From Arthrobacter sp. FB24 (GTDB lineage: Bacteria; Actinomycetota; Actinomycetes; Actinomycetales; Micrococcaceae), in NCBI RefSeq assembly GCF_000196235.1, contig NC_008541.1, positions 1 through 64,000 of the forward strand: DNA of 64,000 bases, written 5' to 3'. A program made the position numbers and the translations under genes. The notes beneath the pieces are model-generated. The model made no database searches. It was given only the letters and a program-made list of their open reading frames with translations, and was not told the origin of the DNA. Numbering within the stretch: position 1 is the stretch's first letter; each line of letters begins with the position of its first letter. Below, in pieces: positions 53,604 through 62,912 of this stretch.

Positions 53604-54881
53604 ATGTCCACTCGAAAGACCATCTCCAGGCTCGCCGCCATCGGCGGCCTTTGCACGGCCGTGGCCCTGACGGCCACCGCATGCGGCGCTGGGGGTCCGG
53701 CGTCGTCCGGCAGCGCCGCAAGCTCCGTCAACGTCCTTGTCGAAGCCGGCGGGCACGCCGAGCTCGCCGGCGTTGCCGAGGCCTGCAAAAAGGACACCGG
53801 CCTCGACGTCAACTTCGTCGAACTGCCCTACGACGGCTTGTTCAACAGGCTCTCCAGCGAATTTTCCTCCGGCACTGTCTCCTTCGATGTCGCCGCTCTG
53901 GACTCCGTCTGGCTCCCCAGCTTCAAGGATGCGGTCCAGCCCATCGACGAGCTCTTCACCGATGAGGCCAAGAAGGACATCTTCCCCGCACTGGTCAAGG
54001 AAGCCAACGTTGATGGCCACTTCATCGGCATGCCCGCCTGGACCAATGCCGAAATCATCCTGTACCGCAAGGACCTCTTCGAGGACGCCAAAAACAAGGC
54101 CGACTTCAAGGCAAAGTACGGATACGAACTTGCAGCCCCCACCACCTGGAAGCAGTACCAGGACATCTCCGAGTTCTTCACCAAGGATGGCATGTACGGC
54201 ACCGACGTGAAGGGTGCCGTCGAAACCGAATGGCTGGCCCATGTTCTCCAGGCCGGGTCCCCGATGGTCCTGGACGACCAGAACAACGTCGTGGTCGACA
54301 ACGCAGCCCACAAGGAAGCCCTCGATTTTTACACGAGCCTTGTTAAGTCCGCGCCGTCCGGAGCGGCACAGGTCGACTGGGCTGCCGCGCAGAACCTCTT
54401 CAACCAGGGCAAGACCGCGATGACCAGGTTCTGGGCCCACGCCTACCGCCAGATCCCCGCCGACGCCGCTGTCTACGGCAAGGTGGGCGCGGCTCCCATG
54501 ATCGGCGGATCCGCCGGCGTCGCCGGCGTCCCGGGACCGTGGTACCTCTCCGTCCCCAAGGCGACGAAGAACGCAGACGCCGCCAAGAAGTTCATCAAGT
54601 GCGCCTACGACCACAACGACCTGGGCATCGAGTCCAAACTGGGGCTCGCCGCCCGCATCTCGGCCTTCGAGAAGTACCAGGACAAGCCCGGTTATGAGAG
54701 CTTCAAGCCGTTGATCGAGACGCTCAACGGCGAGGCCACGGCGACCCGCCCGGCAACGGCGAAGTGGCAGCAGATTGTGGACACGGTCCTGGTACCGACG
54801 CTGCAGAAGGCAGTGGCCGGAGGGGACAGCGCGTCCCTCCTGGCTGAAGCCAAGACCAAGATCCAGGCCCTCGTCAAATGA
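53604..54881 (+). CDS. Carbohydrate ABC transporter substrate-binding lipoprotein
   Basis: A 425-aa solute-binding protein (CUT1 type). Signal peptide TISRLAAIGGLCTAVALTAT ends in a lipobox Cys (TAC) near residue 27. The mature protein has family features such as DVAALDSVWLPSF and GMPAWTNAEIILYRKDLFED. Given the downstream genes it probably binds difructose anhydride or fructo-oligosaccharide; this is inference from context. ATG 53604 is the signal-peptide start. First gene of the operon. Confidence 0.9.
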   Translation: MSTRKTISRLAAIGGLCTAVALTATACGAGGPASSGSAASSVNVLVEAGGHAELAGVAEACKKDTGLDVNFVELPYDGLFNRLSSEFSSGTVSFDVAALDSVWLPSFKDAVQPIDELFTDEAKKDIFPALVKEANVDGHFIGMPAWTNAEIILYRKDLFEDAKNKADFKAKYGYELAAPTTWKQYQDISEFFTKDGMYGTDVKGAVETEWLAHVLQAGSPMVLDDQNNVVVDNAAHKEALDFYTSLVKSAPSGAAQVDWAAAQNLFNQGKTAMTRFWAHAYRQIPADAAVYGKVGAAPMIGGSAGVAGVPGPWYLSVPKATKNADAAKKFIKCAYDHNDLGIESKLGLAARISAFEKYQDKPGYESFKPLIETLNGEATATRPATAKWQQIVDTVLVPTLQKAVAGGDSASLLAEAKTKIQALVK

Positions 54882-54886
54882 GACTT

Positions 54887-54939
54887 CGCGGCCGGCACCG
54901 CCTGATGCTGCAATGACGGCAGAAGGGGTGCCGGCCGCG
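54887..54939 (+). other. mRNA hairpin between binding-protein and permease genes
   Basis: A perfect 13-bp GC-rich stem (54887-54899 with 54927-54939) around a 27-base loop, without a T-run. Such hairpins after binding-protein genes stabilise the upstream message or partly terminate, giving more binding protein than permease. Confidence 0.7.
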
Positions 54940-54964
54940 GACCCAACCAGCGGAAGAGTATCCC

Positions 54965-55852
54965 GTGCGTATCAATGATCGCCGCTTCGCCCTGTATCTG
55001 ATGACCCCGGCGGCCTTGTTCCTGGCAGTTTTTGTCGCCTACCCGCTGTTCCGCCTCATCGCGGACAGCTTCTTCAAAATTTCCCCAATCGTCGGCGGTC
55101 CCCGCGACTTCGTCGGTCTGGACAACTACGTGCGGGCCTTCGCGTCCGAGGACTTCATCGGGGCCGGCTGGCGGACCCTCGCCTACACCGTGGTGGTGGT
55201 GACCCTCGAGTTCGCCCTTGGCCTGGGCATGGCGCTCCTGTTCACCACTTTGGGCAGGAAGTCCCAGATCTGGCGGACCGTCTTCCTGTACCCGCTGATG
55301 ATCGCGCCGATCGTCGCCGGGCTGCTGTGGAAGTTCCTAATGATTGACAACTTCGGCCTGATCGGCACCCTCCTTCACCAAGCCGGCATCCTGCAAGACC
55401 CCAACCAGATCGGCTGGCTCTCCAACCCGGACATCGTCTTGTTCTCCGTGGCTGTTCCCGATATCTGGCTCACCACGTCCTTCATGTGCCTGGTGCTGTT
55501 CGCCGGACTCCAGAACATCCCGGGCGACCTCATTGAGGCTGCCCGCCTCGACGGCGCCAAGGCCCCCGCGCTGCTGTTCCGGATCATCCTGCCGCTGCTC
55601 CGGCCGGTCATCGCCGTGGCGCTGGTGGTGCGCGGAATCGATGCCGCCAGGGCCTTTGACACCATTCTGATCCAAACCAACGGCGGCCCCCAGTCCGCTT
55701 CGGAAACCATGAGCCTGCTGATCTACCGGACTATGATCCGCTTCGGCGATCCGGGCCTGGCCAGTGCCATGGGAACCATCTACCTGCTGGCGATGCTCGC
55801 CGTCGCTTTCTTCGCGGTGACCACCATCTGGCGGCCAGGAAAGGACAACTGA
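54965..55852 (+). CDS. Sugar ABC transporter permease (MalF-like)
   Basis: A 295-aa permease with six membrane helices (first LYLMTPAALFLAVFVAYPLF) and the EAA loop region EAARLDGAKAPALLFRIILP. GTG 54965. Its stop overlaps the second permease ATG (TGATG). No ATPase is encoded in the operon, so a shared MsiK-type ATPase is probably used, as is usual for CUT1 importers in Actinobacteria. Confidence 0.92.
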   Translation: MRINDRRFALYLMTPAALFLAVFVAYPLFRLIADSFFKISPIVGGPRDFVGLDNYVRAFASEDFIGAGWRTLAYTVVVVTLEFALGLGMALLFTTLGRKSQIWRTVFLYPLMIAPIVAGLLWKFLMIDNFGLIGTLLHQAGILQDPNQIGWLSNPDIVLFSVAVPDIWLTTSFMCLVLFAGLQNIPGDLIEAARLDGAKAPALLFRIILPLLRPVIAVALVVRGIDAARAFDTILIQTNGGPQSASETMSLLIYRTMIRFGDPGLASAMGTIYLLAMLAVAFFAVTTIWRPGKDN

Positions 55853-56862
55853 TGAGCATCGCCGAGACGCGCCCCACTGGCGGAGGAACAACCGGCGGAA
55901 ACGCCGCCGGGGAGGTGGCCTACCGTCCCCGGCCCGCCGGCGTCGTGCCTCCCGCACAGAACAACAGCCAGAAGGCTCCGACGACGGCGGCAGGCAACGG
56001 CCGCCGCCCCCGCCGGCACCACGCCGAAGGTCTCGAGGCTGGAAAGCGGAGCACCCGGATCATTCTCTGGATCCTGCTGGCAGGAGCCCTGGTGCTGTAC
56101 GGATTCCCGTTCCTGTACCTGCTGTTCACATCCTTCAAGACCCCGATCGACACCATCGCCGTTCCGCCCACCATTCTCCCCAGGGAATGGACGCTGGAGA
56201 ACTACGCCAACGCCTTGGGCCGCAGTGGAGTGCTGGCGTCGTTCATTAACAGCGCACAGACCGCCATCATCAGCACCCTGCTGTCCTTGATCCTGGCGGT
56301 TCCCGCGGCGTATGGGATCACCCGCTACAAGACACCGAGCGGCCGGGTGTTCATCATGGCCGCACTGGTCACCCGCATGGTGCCGCCGGTAGCCATCGGC
56401 ATTCCGTTGGCATCGATGATGTCCTCCGTGGGACTTTCGGACACCCCGATTGCCCTCTCCATCGCCCACACCACCATCTCGCTGCCGCTGTCCATCTGGC
56501 TGATGTCCAGCTTCTTCGAAGCCGTGCCCAAGGACCTGGAGGAAGCGGCCACTGTGGATGGCTGCAGCAGGCTCGGCGCCCTGTGGAGGGTGGTCATCCC
56601 GGTGGTCTCCGGCGGCATCGCAGTCACCGCGATCTTCGCCTTCCTGGCCTCCTGGAACGAGTTCCTCTTCGCCCTCCTCATGACGGCGATCCGCTCCCAG
56701 ACCACGCCGGTGGTCATCGCGAACTTCCAGACCCAGTTCGGCCTGGACTGGGGATCCATGACGGCGCTGGCCGCCGTCTACTCGATCCCGGTCATCCTTC
56801 TCACACTCCTCTTGCAGCGCAAGATCGTCGCAGGCATGACGCTCGGCGCCGTCAAGGGCTGA
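55852..56862 (+). CDS. Sugar ABC transporter permease (MalG-like)
   Basis: A 336-aa permease with a disordered, Pro/Gly/Arg-rich N-terminal extension of about 60 residues, then six helices (first IILWILLAGALVLYGFPFLY) and the EAA loop KDLEEAATVDGCSRLGALWR. It pairs with the upstream MalF-like gene. The long N-terminal extension is unusual for the family. Confidence 0.92.
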   Translation: MSIAETRPTGGGTTGGNAAGEVAYRPRPAGVVPPAQNNSQKAPTTAAGNGRRPRRHHAEGLEAGKRSTRIILWILLAGALVLYGFPFLYLLFTSFKTPIDTIAVPPTILPREWTLENYANALGRSGVLASFINSAQTAIISTLLSLILAVPAAYGITRYKTPSGRVFIMAALVTRMVPPVAIGIPLASMMSSVGLSDTPIALSIAHTTISLPLSIWLMSSFFEAVPKDLEEAATVDGCSRLGALWRVVIPVVSGGIAVTAIFAFLASWNEFLFALLMTAIRSQTTPVVIANFQTQFGLDWGSMTALAAVYSIPVILLTLLLQRKIVAGMTLGAVKG

Positions 56863-56889
56863 GACACCACAACACAAAGGGAAGAACCT

Positions 56890-58290
56890 GTGTCAAGCAA
56901 CAACTACTACGACGTGACCACGTGGCCCGTCGGCAATCCGTCCGAGGACGTCGGTGAAGTCATCAACAGCATCATCGCTGACATCAAGGACCGGCAGACG
57001 GTCACCGATGCGAACAATGGAGGAAAGCCGGGCGCGGTGATCTACATTCCGCCGGGGGACTACCACCTTCGTACGCAGGTTTTGATCGACATCAGCTTCC
57101 TCAGGATCCATGGCTCGGGACACGGCTTTACGTCGTCCAGCATCCGGTTCAATGTTCCGGAAGACGAATGGCCCGGGCTCCATGAGCTGTGGCCCGGTGG
57201 GAGCCGGATTATCGTCGACATTCCGCCCGGCGGAGACGAAGGTGGAGACGGGGAGGAATCCAAGGGAGCCGCTTTCTACGTTGAGCGGAGCGGGAGCCCG
57301 CGGATCAGCTCGGTGGAGTTCTCCAACTTCTGCATCGACGGCTTGCACTTCGACCCGGATGGCTCGGGGTCGCATCCGGAAAACACCTACGTCAACGGCA
57401 AGACCGGTATCTATGTTGCGAACGCCAATGACTCTTTCCGCATAACCGGCATGGGGTTTGTCTACCTTGAGAACGCCCTCACCATCTACAACGCGGACGC
57501 ACTTTCCATTCACGACAACTTCATCGCTGAATGCGGCAGTTGCATCGAGCTGCGCGGGTGGGGGCAGGCATCGAAGATCACCGACAACCTGGTCGGAGCA
57601 GGCTTCAAAGGTCACTCAATCTACGCCGAGAACCACGGCGGCCTCCTGGTAACTGCGAACAACGTCTTCCCCCGTGGCGCAAGCAGCATCCATTTCGTAG
57701 GCGTCACGCGTTCAAGCGTCACCAATAACCGTTTGCATTCGTTCTACCCCGGGATGCTGATCCTTGCGGAGAACAGTTCGGAAAACCTCGTGGCCACGAA
57801 CCACTTCCTGCGTGACCATGAACCGTGGACGCCGTTCCTTGGAGTCGACAACGGACTGAACGACCTCTACGGACTGCTCTCTGTCAGCGGCAGCAATAAC
57901 TCTGTTATCGGCAACCACTTCTCCGAGATCATCGATTCACCCAGCATCCAGCCGGAAGGAGCGACGCCCGTCATCATCCGGCTGATGGCGGGGGTTGGCA
58001 ACTTCGTCTCCAACAACCACGTGGTGGCGATGGACGTTCGATCAAAGGCAAGTGACTCCTGCTTCTCGGCCCAGGTGGACGCTCTGTTGACGACCGAGGC
58101 TTCGGACGGCCTCGCCGTTACGGCCGTCATGGTCGATTCCGAATCGGCCCGGAATACGATCCTGGATTCCGGAAGTGACGCCCAGGTCATCGCAGACAGG
58201 GCCGTTAACGCCTTGAGGGCCACGCCCACCGTCGGTTTCCAGGCAGCCCACGCACTTGTTGAGCCGCACGTAGAATCAGCAACAACATAA
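56890..58290 (+). CDS. Inulin fructotransferase/difructose anhydride III hydrolase family beta-helix enzyme, cytoplasmic
   Basis: A 466-aa right-handed beta-helix protein whose whole length resembles Arthrobacter inulin fructotransferase and DFA III hydrolase (recognition from memory, no search). D209 (SIHDN) and E220 (GSCIEL), 11 residues apart, fit the family's catalytic pair. Inulin fructotransferases are secreted; this starts SSNNYYDVTTWPVGNPSED with no signal peptide, so it is probably the cytoplasmic hydrolase that opens DFA III to inulobiose. Secreted lyase activity is less likely but not excluded. GTG 56890 after AAGGGAAG. Flanked by sugar permeases and a LacI gene. Confidence 0.85.
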   Translation: MSSNNYYDVTTWPVGNPSEDVGEVINSIIADIKDRQTVTDANNGGKPGAVIYIPPGDYHLRTQVLIDISFLRIHGSGHGFTSSSIRFNVPEDEWPGLHELWPGGSRIIVDIPPGGDEGGDGEESKGAAFYVERSGSPRISSVEFSNFCIDGLHFDPDGSGSHPENTYVNGKTGIYVANANDSFRITGMGFVYLENALTIYNADALSIHDNFIAECGSCIELRGWGQASKITDNLVGAGFKGHSIYAENHGGLLVTANNVFPRGASSIHFVGVTRSSVTNNRLHSFYPGMLILAENSSENLVATNHFLRDHEPWTPFLGVDNGLNDLYGLLSVSGSNNSVIGNHFSEIIDSPSIQPEGATPVIIRLMAGVGNFVSNNHVVAMDVRSKASDSCFSAQVDALLTTEASDGLAVTAVMVDSESARNTILDSGSDAQVIADRAVNALRATPTVGFQAAHALVEPHVESATT

Positions 58291-58306
58291 GGACGTGGGA
58301 GACCAA

Positions 58307-59401
58307 ATGACCAATAGATCAGTCGGTATCAAGGACGTGGCGGCCGCGGCCGGGGTCTCTGTCACGACCGTCTCCCACGTCCTCAATGATGTCGCGTACG
58401 CCCGAGTGGGCGCAGGAACGAGGGAACGGGTCCACGAAGCGGCCCAACGGCTGGGTTACGGGCCCAACCGGCTCGCCCAGGCCCTGCGCACTCAACGCTC
58501 AGGGATGATCGGGTTCATCAGCGAGGAAATCGCCACCACCCCGCACGCAGGCAGGATCATCCTCGGGGCCGAGGAAACGGCGCGGGCCCGCGGCTACCGC
58601 ATCATGATCATCAACTCCACCAGCACCAGTTCCCAGGATTCCAAGGAAAGCCAGGTGGCGGATCTGCTGGACCGGCAGGTGGACGGCATCCTGTACGCCA
58701 CGATGTATCACCGGGAGCTGGCTGTCCCCAAGAACCTGGCCGGACTGCCGGCCGTCCTGGTGGACTCTGAAGACATCAGCCACACTGTTTCCGCCGTCAT
58801 CCCCGACGAAGTGGGCGGCGCAAGGTCGGCCGTGCAGACCCTGATCGACGCCGGGCACACCCGGATCGGCATGCTCAATAACACCGACGACGTGCCGGCA
58901 ACTCACTCCCGGCTGACGGCCTTCAAGGACACGCTGGCAGACGCAGGGCTGACGTTCCACGAAGAACTGGTCCAGTCCGAGCATTCGGAGGTGCGCGGCG
59001 GCTACGAGGCGGCCCTCCGCCTCTTGAAGCAGGAGGACCGGCCCACGGCCGTATTCTGCTACAACGACCGCATGGCCATGGGCGCGTACCGGGCCGCCGG
59101 GGAACTTGGTCTTAGCATTCCGGACGACATTTCTTTCGTCGGTTTCGACAACCAACAACTCATCGCGGAAAACCTCTACCCCGCACTGACAACGGTCGCC
59201 CTGCCCCACTACGAAATGGGCGCGTGGGCAACCGACAACCTGATCGACGCCATTGAGGGAAAAACTGACCTGCGGCTGTTCGCCGCTCATCCGACTGTCT
59301 TGCCCTGTCCCATGGTTTTGCGCGATTCCGTCGCCTCCCCCGAACATAAGGGCGCCTCGACCAGAGCAGCACCGGACTCACCTCCACGCGCCAACACCTG
59401 A
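58307..59401 (+). CDS. LacI-family transcriptional regulator
   Basis: A 364-aa repressor with an N-terminal HTH (IKDVAAAAGVSVTTVSHVLN) and a periplasmic-binding effector domain (MIGFISEEIATTPHAGRIIL, then DGILYATMYH and SFVGFDNQQ). ATG 58307 has GGGAG 6 bases upstream; a GTG at 58295 is an alternative. It probably represses the operon at 53533-53549 and is relieved by a DFA- or fructose-derived sugar. Its place in the middle of the operon suggests autoregulation. Confidence 0.92.
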   Translation: MTNRSVGIKDVAAAAGVSVTTVSHVLNDVAYARVGAGTRERVHEAAQRLGYGPNRLAQALRTQRSGMIGFISEEIATTPHAGRIILGAEETARARGYRIMIINSTSTSSQDSKESQVADLLDRQVDGILYATMYHRELAVPKNLAGLPAVLVDSEDISHTVSAVIPDEVGGARSAVQTLIDAGHTRIGMLNNTDDVPATHSRLTAFKDTLADAGLTFHEELVQSEHSEVRGGYEAALRLLKQEDRPTAVFCYNDRMAMGAYRAAGELGLSIPDDISFVGFDNQQLIAENLYPALTTVALPHYEMGAWATDNLIDAIEGKTDLRLFAAHPTVLPCPMVLRDSVASPEHKGASTRAAPDSPPRANT

Positions 59402-59447
59402 CCTCGAGCGCGTCCACTAGACGCGCCCAACCTTCTAAGGACCTCGA

Positions 59448-60401
59448 ATGCACAGCTCCCCAGTTCCCCCCTGCCCTGAAACAGATGTCGTCGTCGTCGG
59501 CGAGGCGATAATCGACATCATTGATACCGCGGGAGGGCCCGTCGAATTCCCAGGCGGATCAGGGATGAACGTCGCGTACGGACTCGGCCGCCTGGGCGTC
59601 AGCACCGCATTTCTCACCGCACTGGGCAGCGATGAACGCAGCAGGAGCATCCAACGACACCTGGACACCGCGGGAGTACGCCTGCTTCCGGGAGCCGAAC
59701 ACCTCAACCGCACATCCACGGCCAGGGCGCTGCTGGACAGCAACGGTTCCGCAGAATACGAATTCGACTTCGAATGGAACCTCCCCCAAATCAGCCCTAC
59801 TTTCCTCCCGAAGGTGCTGCACACGGGCTCACTGGCCGCCTTCATGGAGCCCGGAGCAACCCGGGTCCGATCCTTGCTGGAACTCTTCTCCCGCCGCTGC
59901 TTGATCACGTACGACCCCAACATCCGCCCCACACTGCTCCACAGCCACGCTGAAGCGCTCAGGACCTTCGAACACACAGTTGCCCTCGCTACCGTGGTGA
60001 AGCTCAGTGCGGAGGATGCCCAGTGGCTCTACCCGCGCACGCCTCCTCACGGCGTCGCGCGGCGGCTGCTCGATCTCGGGACGGAACTGGCAATCATCAC
60101 GGATGGCGCATCCGGGTCCTATCTGCGGTCAAATGCCGCCGAGATCGAAGTGCCGGCACCGCCAGTGGTCGTCAAAGATACTGTCGGCGCGGGCGACTCC
60201 TACATGTCCTCGCTTATCGCTGGCCTCATCGAGGACCCGGAGGACGATTTCGGCTACGGCAAACTCACGCGCGTCGGAACAGCCGCCTCGCTCGCTGCGG
60301 CCATAACGGTCGGACGGCACGGGGCGAACCCGCCGACACGGGCAGAACTGATCCGCTCGCAGGAACTGGCCCGGACGTCCCGAAGGAACTCCGATGACTG
60401 A
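59448..60401 (+). CDS. PfkB-family carbohydrate kinase (putative fructokinase)
   Basis: A 317-aa ribokinase-fold kinase. It begins VVVVGEAIIDI, has GGSGMNVAYGLGRLG in the sugar site and the PfkB signature DTVGAGDSYMSSL with catalytic base D250. With the GH32 gene overlapping its 3' end, fructose to fructose 6-phosphate is the most likely reaction. ATG 59448; stop overlaps the GH32 start by 8 bases. Confidence 0.88.
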   Translation: MHSSPVPPCPETDVVVVGEAIIDIIDTAGGPVEFPGGSGMNVAYGLGRLGVSTAFLTALGSDERSRSIQRHLDTAGVRLLPGAEHLNRTSTARALLDSNGSAEYEFDFEWNLPQISPTFLPKVLHTGSLAAFMEPGATRVRSLLELFSRRCLITYDPNIRPTLLHSHAEALRTFEHTVALATVVKLSAEDAQWLYPRTPPHGVARRLLDLGTELAIITDGASGSYLRSNAAEIEVPAPPVVVKDTVGAGDSYMSSLIAGLIEDPEDDFGYGKLTRVGTAASLAAAITVGRHGANPPTRAELIRSQELARTSRRNSDD

Positions 60402-61929
60402 AACAACAATGCACCCTGCCGCCCCCGCCGAAGACACCGCCGCCGACTTCCGGCCGGTACTTCACTACACAGCCAAGAACACCTGGCTGAACGACCCCAA
60501 CGGACTCGTGTGGCACCAGGGCGTCTACCATCTCTTCTACCAAAACAACCCCTTCGACAACGTCTGGGGCAACATGTCCTGGGGGCACGCCACCTCAACC
60601 GACCTTCTGCACTGGACCGAACACCCGGTTGCCATCGCCTGCGACGAGGAAGAAGACGTCTTTTCCGGCAGCATCGTGGTGGACCACGGCAATACGTCGG
60701 GATTCGGCACAGTGGAAGACCCTGCCCTGGTGGCCATCTACACGAGCGCCTTCAAGGAAGGCTCGGTGCACCAAGGGACACAAGCCCAGTCTCTCGCGTT
60801 CTCCACGGACGCCGGCATGACGTGGAACAAGTACGCAGGCAATCCGGTGCTTGGCCGCGACTCGGCCCATTTCCGGGATCCCAAAGTATTCCGCTACGAG
60901 GGAGCTGCCGGTTCCTGCTGGGTCATGGTGGCGGTGGAGGCCCGGCGCCAGCAGGTTGTGCTGTACCGCTCGGCCGACCTCAAGGATTGGGAACACCTGA
61001 GCACCTTCGGCCCTGCAAACGCGACGGGAGGCGAATGGGAGTGCCCCGACCTGTTCCCGCTCCCCGTCGACAGAGACCCGGACAACGTCAAGTGGGTCCT
61101 CGTAGTCAATGTCAATCCGGGTGCCGTGGCCGGCGGCTCGGGAGGGCAGTACTTCGTCGGCGACTTCGACGGGGTGAAGTTCACTGCCGACCCTGATTCA
61201 CTCGTTCCAGCCGATGCCGACGGGACCACTGATCTCAGCCGCTGTCTGTGGCTCGACTGGGGACGTGACTACTACGCCGCCGTCTCCTTCAGCAATGCCC
61301 CGGAGAACCGCCGTATCATGATCGGCTGGATGAACAACTGGGACTACGCCAACTTCTTGCCCACGTCTCCATGGCGTTCCGGGATGTCGCTTGCCCGCGA
61401 GATCGAGCTCGCGACGGTGGACGGTTTGCCCCGCCTGGTGCAGCGCCCGGTACTGCCATTGGACAGCGGCGAGCCGGCCTGCGCCATCCAGGACGTGGAG
61501 CTTCACGACTCCCTGCTGCAACTGCCCGACGCAATGCCCGGATCAGCCCAGCTGATCGACGCCGAGATCTTGCCCGGCACGGCCCGGACCGTTGTTTTCC
61601 GGCTTCTCGGCGCATCCGGCGGGAGCGCCGCAACGGTTCTCAGCTTCGATGCCGTGACGGGCCTGCTCACCCTGGATCGCCGCAACTCCGGAAACACCGC
61701 CTTCCACGGAAAGTTCGCGTCTGCCGAGTCGGCACCGGTGAAGCTCGAAGCCGGCGTGCTAAGGCTCCGCGTAATCGTCGACCAGTGCTCGGTGGAGGTC
61801 TTTGCCCAAGGCGGCAGGGTCGTCCTGAGCGATCTGGTCTTCCCGATGTCCGGAAGCCTGGGCACCGAAGTGTGCGTGGAGGGCGGCGCGGCCTTTGTTC
61901 GGAAACTGGCCGTCACGGGCTTGTCCTGA
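60394..61929 (+). CDS. GH32 beta-fructofuranosidase (fructan/inulobiose hydrolase), cytoplasmic
   Basis: A 511-aa GH32 enzyme with a five-bladed beta-propeller and a C-terminal beta-sandwich. The nucleophile is D34 (WLNDPNG), the transition-state Asp is D162 (FRDPKVF) and the acid/base is E216 (WECPDL). No signal peptide (starts MTETTMHPAAPAEDTAADF), so it acts on imported sugar. In this operon the likely substrate is inulobiose or short fructo-oligosaccharide. ATG overlaps the kinase. Confidence 0.93.
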   Translation: MTETTMHPAAPAEDTAADFRPVLHYTAKNTWLNDPNGLVWHQGVYHLFYQNNPFDNVWGNMSWGHATSTDLLHWTEHPVAIACDEEEDVFSGSIVVDHGNTSGFGTVEDPALVAIYTSAFKEGSVHQGTQAQSLAFSTDAGMTWNKYAGNPVLGRDSAHFRDPKVFRYEGAAGSCWVMVAVEARRQQVVLYRSADLKDWEHLSTFGPANATGGEWECPDLFPLPVDRDPDNVKWVLVVNVNPGAVAGGSGGQYFVGDFDGVKFTADPDSLVPADADGTTDLSRCLWLDWGRDYYAAVSFSNAPENRRIMIGWMNNWDYANFLPTSPWRSGMSLAREIELATVDGLPRLVQRPVLPLDSGEPACAIQDVELHDSLLQLPDAMPGSAQLIDAEILPGTARTVVFRLLGASGGSAATVLSFDAVTGLLTLDRRNSGNTAFHGKFASAESAPVKLEAGVLRLRVIVDQCSVEVFAQGGRVVLSDLVFPMSGSLGTEVCVEGGAAFVRKLAVTGLS

Positions 61930-61939
61930 ACGCGATGAC

Positions 61940-61958
61940 GCCGGATAGCCCGTCCGGC
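61940..61958 (+). terminator. Weak hairpin after the GH32 gene
   Basis: GCCGGA (61940-61945) pairs with TCCGGC (61953-61958) around 7 bases, 11 bases past the stop. No T-run follows, so termination is uncertain. Confidence 0.35.
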
Positions 61959-62030
61959 AGGTGAGGGCCTCTGTTCAACAACCCGAGGCGGGAACAGAAT
62001 GAATCAACCAAACATTGGTGGTGATGAACC

Positions 62031-62912
62031 GTGGCGCTGGCCATCGTGGTTGTTTGCACTCTATTCCTGCTGGTTGCCGTCATCATGGTCATCGTCTGGG
62101 GCGGGCACCTCGTCCGGAGGCCCGCCGACCCTGGCGCCCCGGTTTCCCCCTTGCGGCTCTACCTCTGGTGGGCCAACGTGGCAACGGCGGCCGCCCTCGC
62201 ATCCGGGATCCTGGTCGCGTGGGCCGGCGGCAGGCTGGCGATGCGCATACTGGCCGCCACCTCGCCGGCGTCGGCCCAGGGTCGACTGACCGAGGCCCAG
62301 GCCAACGTGGGATTTCCCACCATTGAGGGCAGCATTGCCCTGCTGTTCTTTGGCGGACTTCCGGCAGGTTTCGCCGCCGCGTTCATCTACCTGTTCATCC
62401 GCCGCTGGCTCCCCGCCGGCCGCTGGGCAGGCCCCACGCTGGGGGTGCTGCTCCTCCTGGTCTTCGGCGCCTCCGTGGACCCGCTTCGGGCTGAGAACAT
62501 CGACTTCGCGATTGTGGGGCCCGGTTGGCTTTCCGTTATCCTCTTTTCCGCGCTGGCCGTCCTGCACGGCGCTGTGGTGGCCGCCGTGGCCGGCGCGTTC
62601 AGCCAGCGTCTTCCCCTTCCGACCGGCCGGGACTGGAAGTACTACCTCCCGCTCGTCGGAGCCATCCTCTTCCCGCCCGCCGGCATCCTGCTCGGCATCG
62701 GTGCGCTGGTTGTCATGCTGTGCTTGTGGCTCGCGCATTTTGGCCGCGCCGGGCGGGAACCTCTGCAAACGGGTCCGGATAAAGTCCGGTCCGCGCGTGC
62801 CCTGCGGCGGGCAACAGCGCCGTCCTGGGGCGGCCGCGCGGCTCTGGGCCTGGCTGCGGTGGTTGCCTTGCCTCCCTTCGTCAGCGCAGTGACGTCGATT
62901 ATTTCGCGCTGA
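62031..62912 (+). CDS. Hypothetical multi-pass membrane protein
   Basis: A 293-aa protein with about seven or eight hydrophobic segments, among them IVVVCTLFLLVAVIMVIVWG at the N-terminus and GVLLLLVFGASVDPL. No recognised domain or catalytic motif. GTG 62031. Its last 14 bases overlap the convergent kinase gene. Confidence 0.75.
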   Translation: MALAIVVVCTLFLLVAVIMVIVWGGHLVRRPADPGAPVSPLRLYLWWANVATAAALASGILVAWAGGRLAMRILAATSPASAQGRLTEAQANVGFPTIEGSIALLFFGGLPAGFAAAFIYLFIRRWLPAGRWAGPTLGVLLLLVFGASVDPLRAENIDFAIVGPGWLSVILFSALAVLHGAVVAAVAGAFSQRLPLPTGRDWKYYLPLVGAILFPPAGILLGIGALVVMLCLWLAHFGRAGREPLQTGPDKVRSARALRRATAPSWGGRAALGLAAVVALPPFVSAVTSIISR

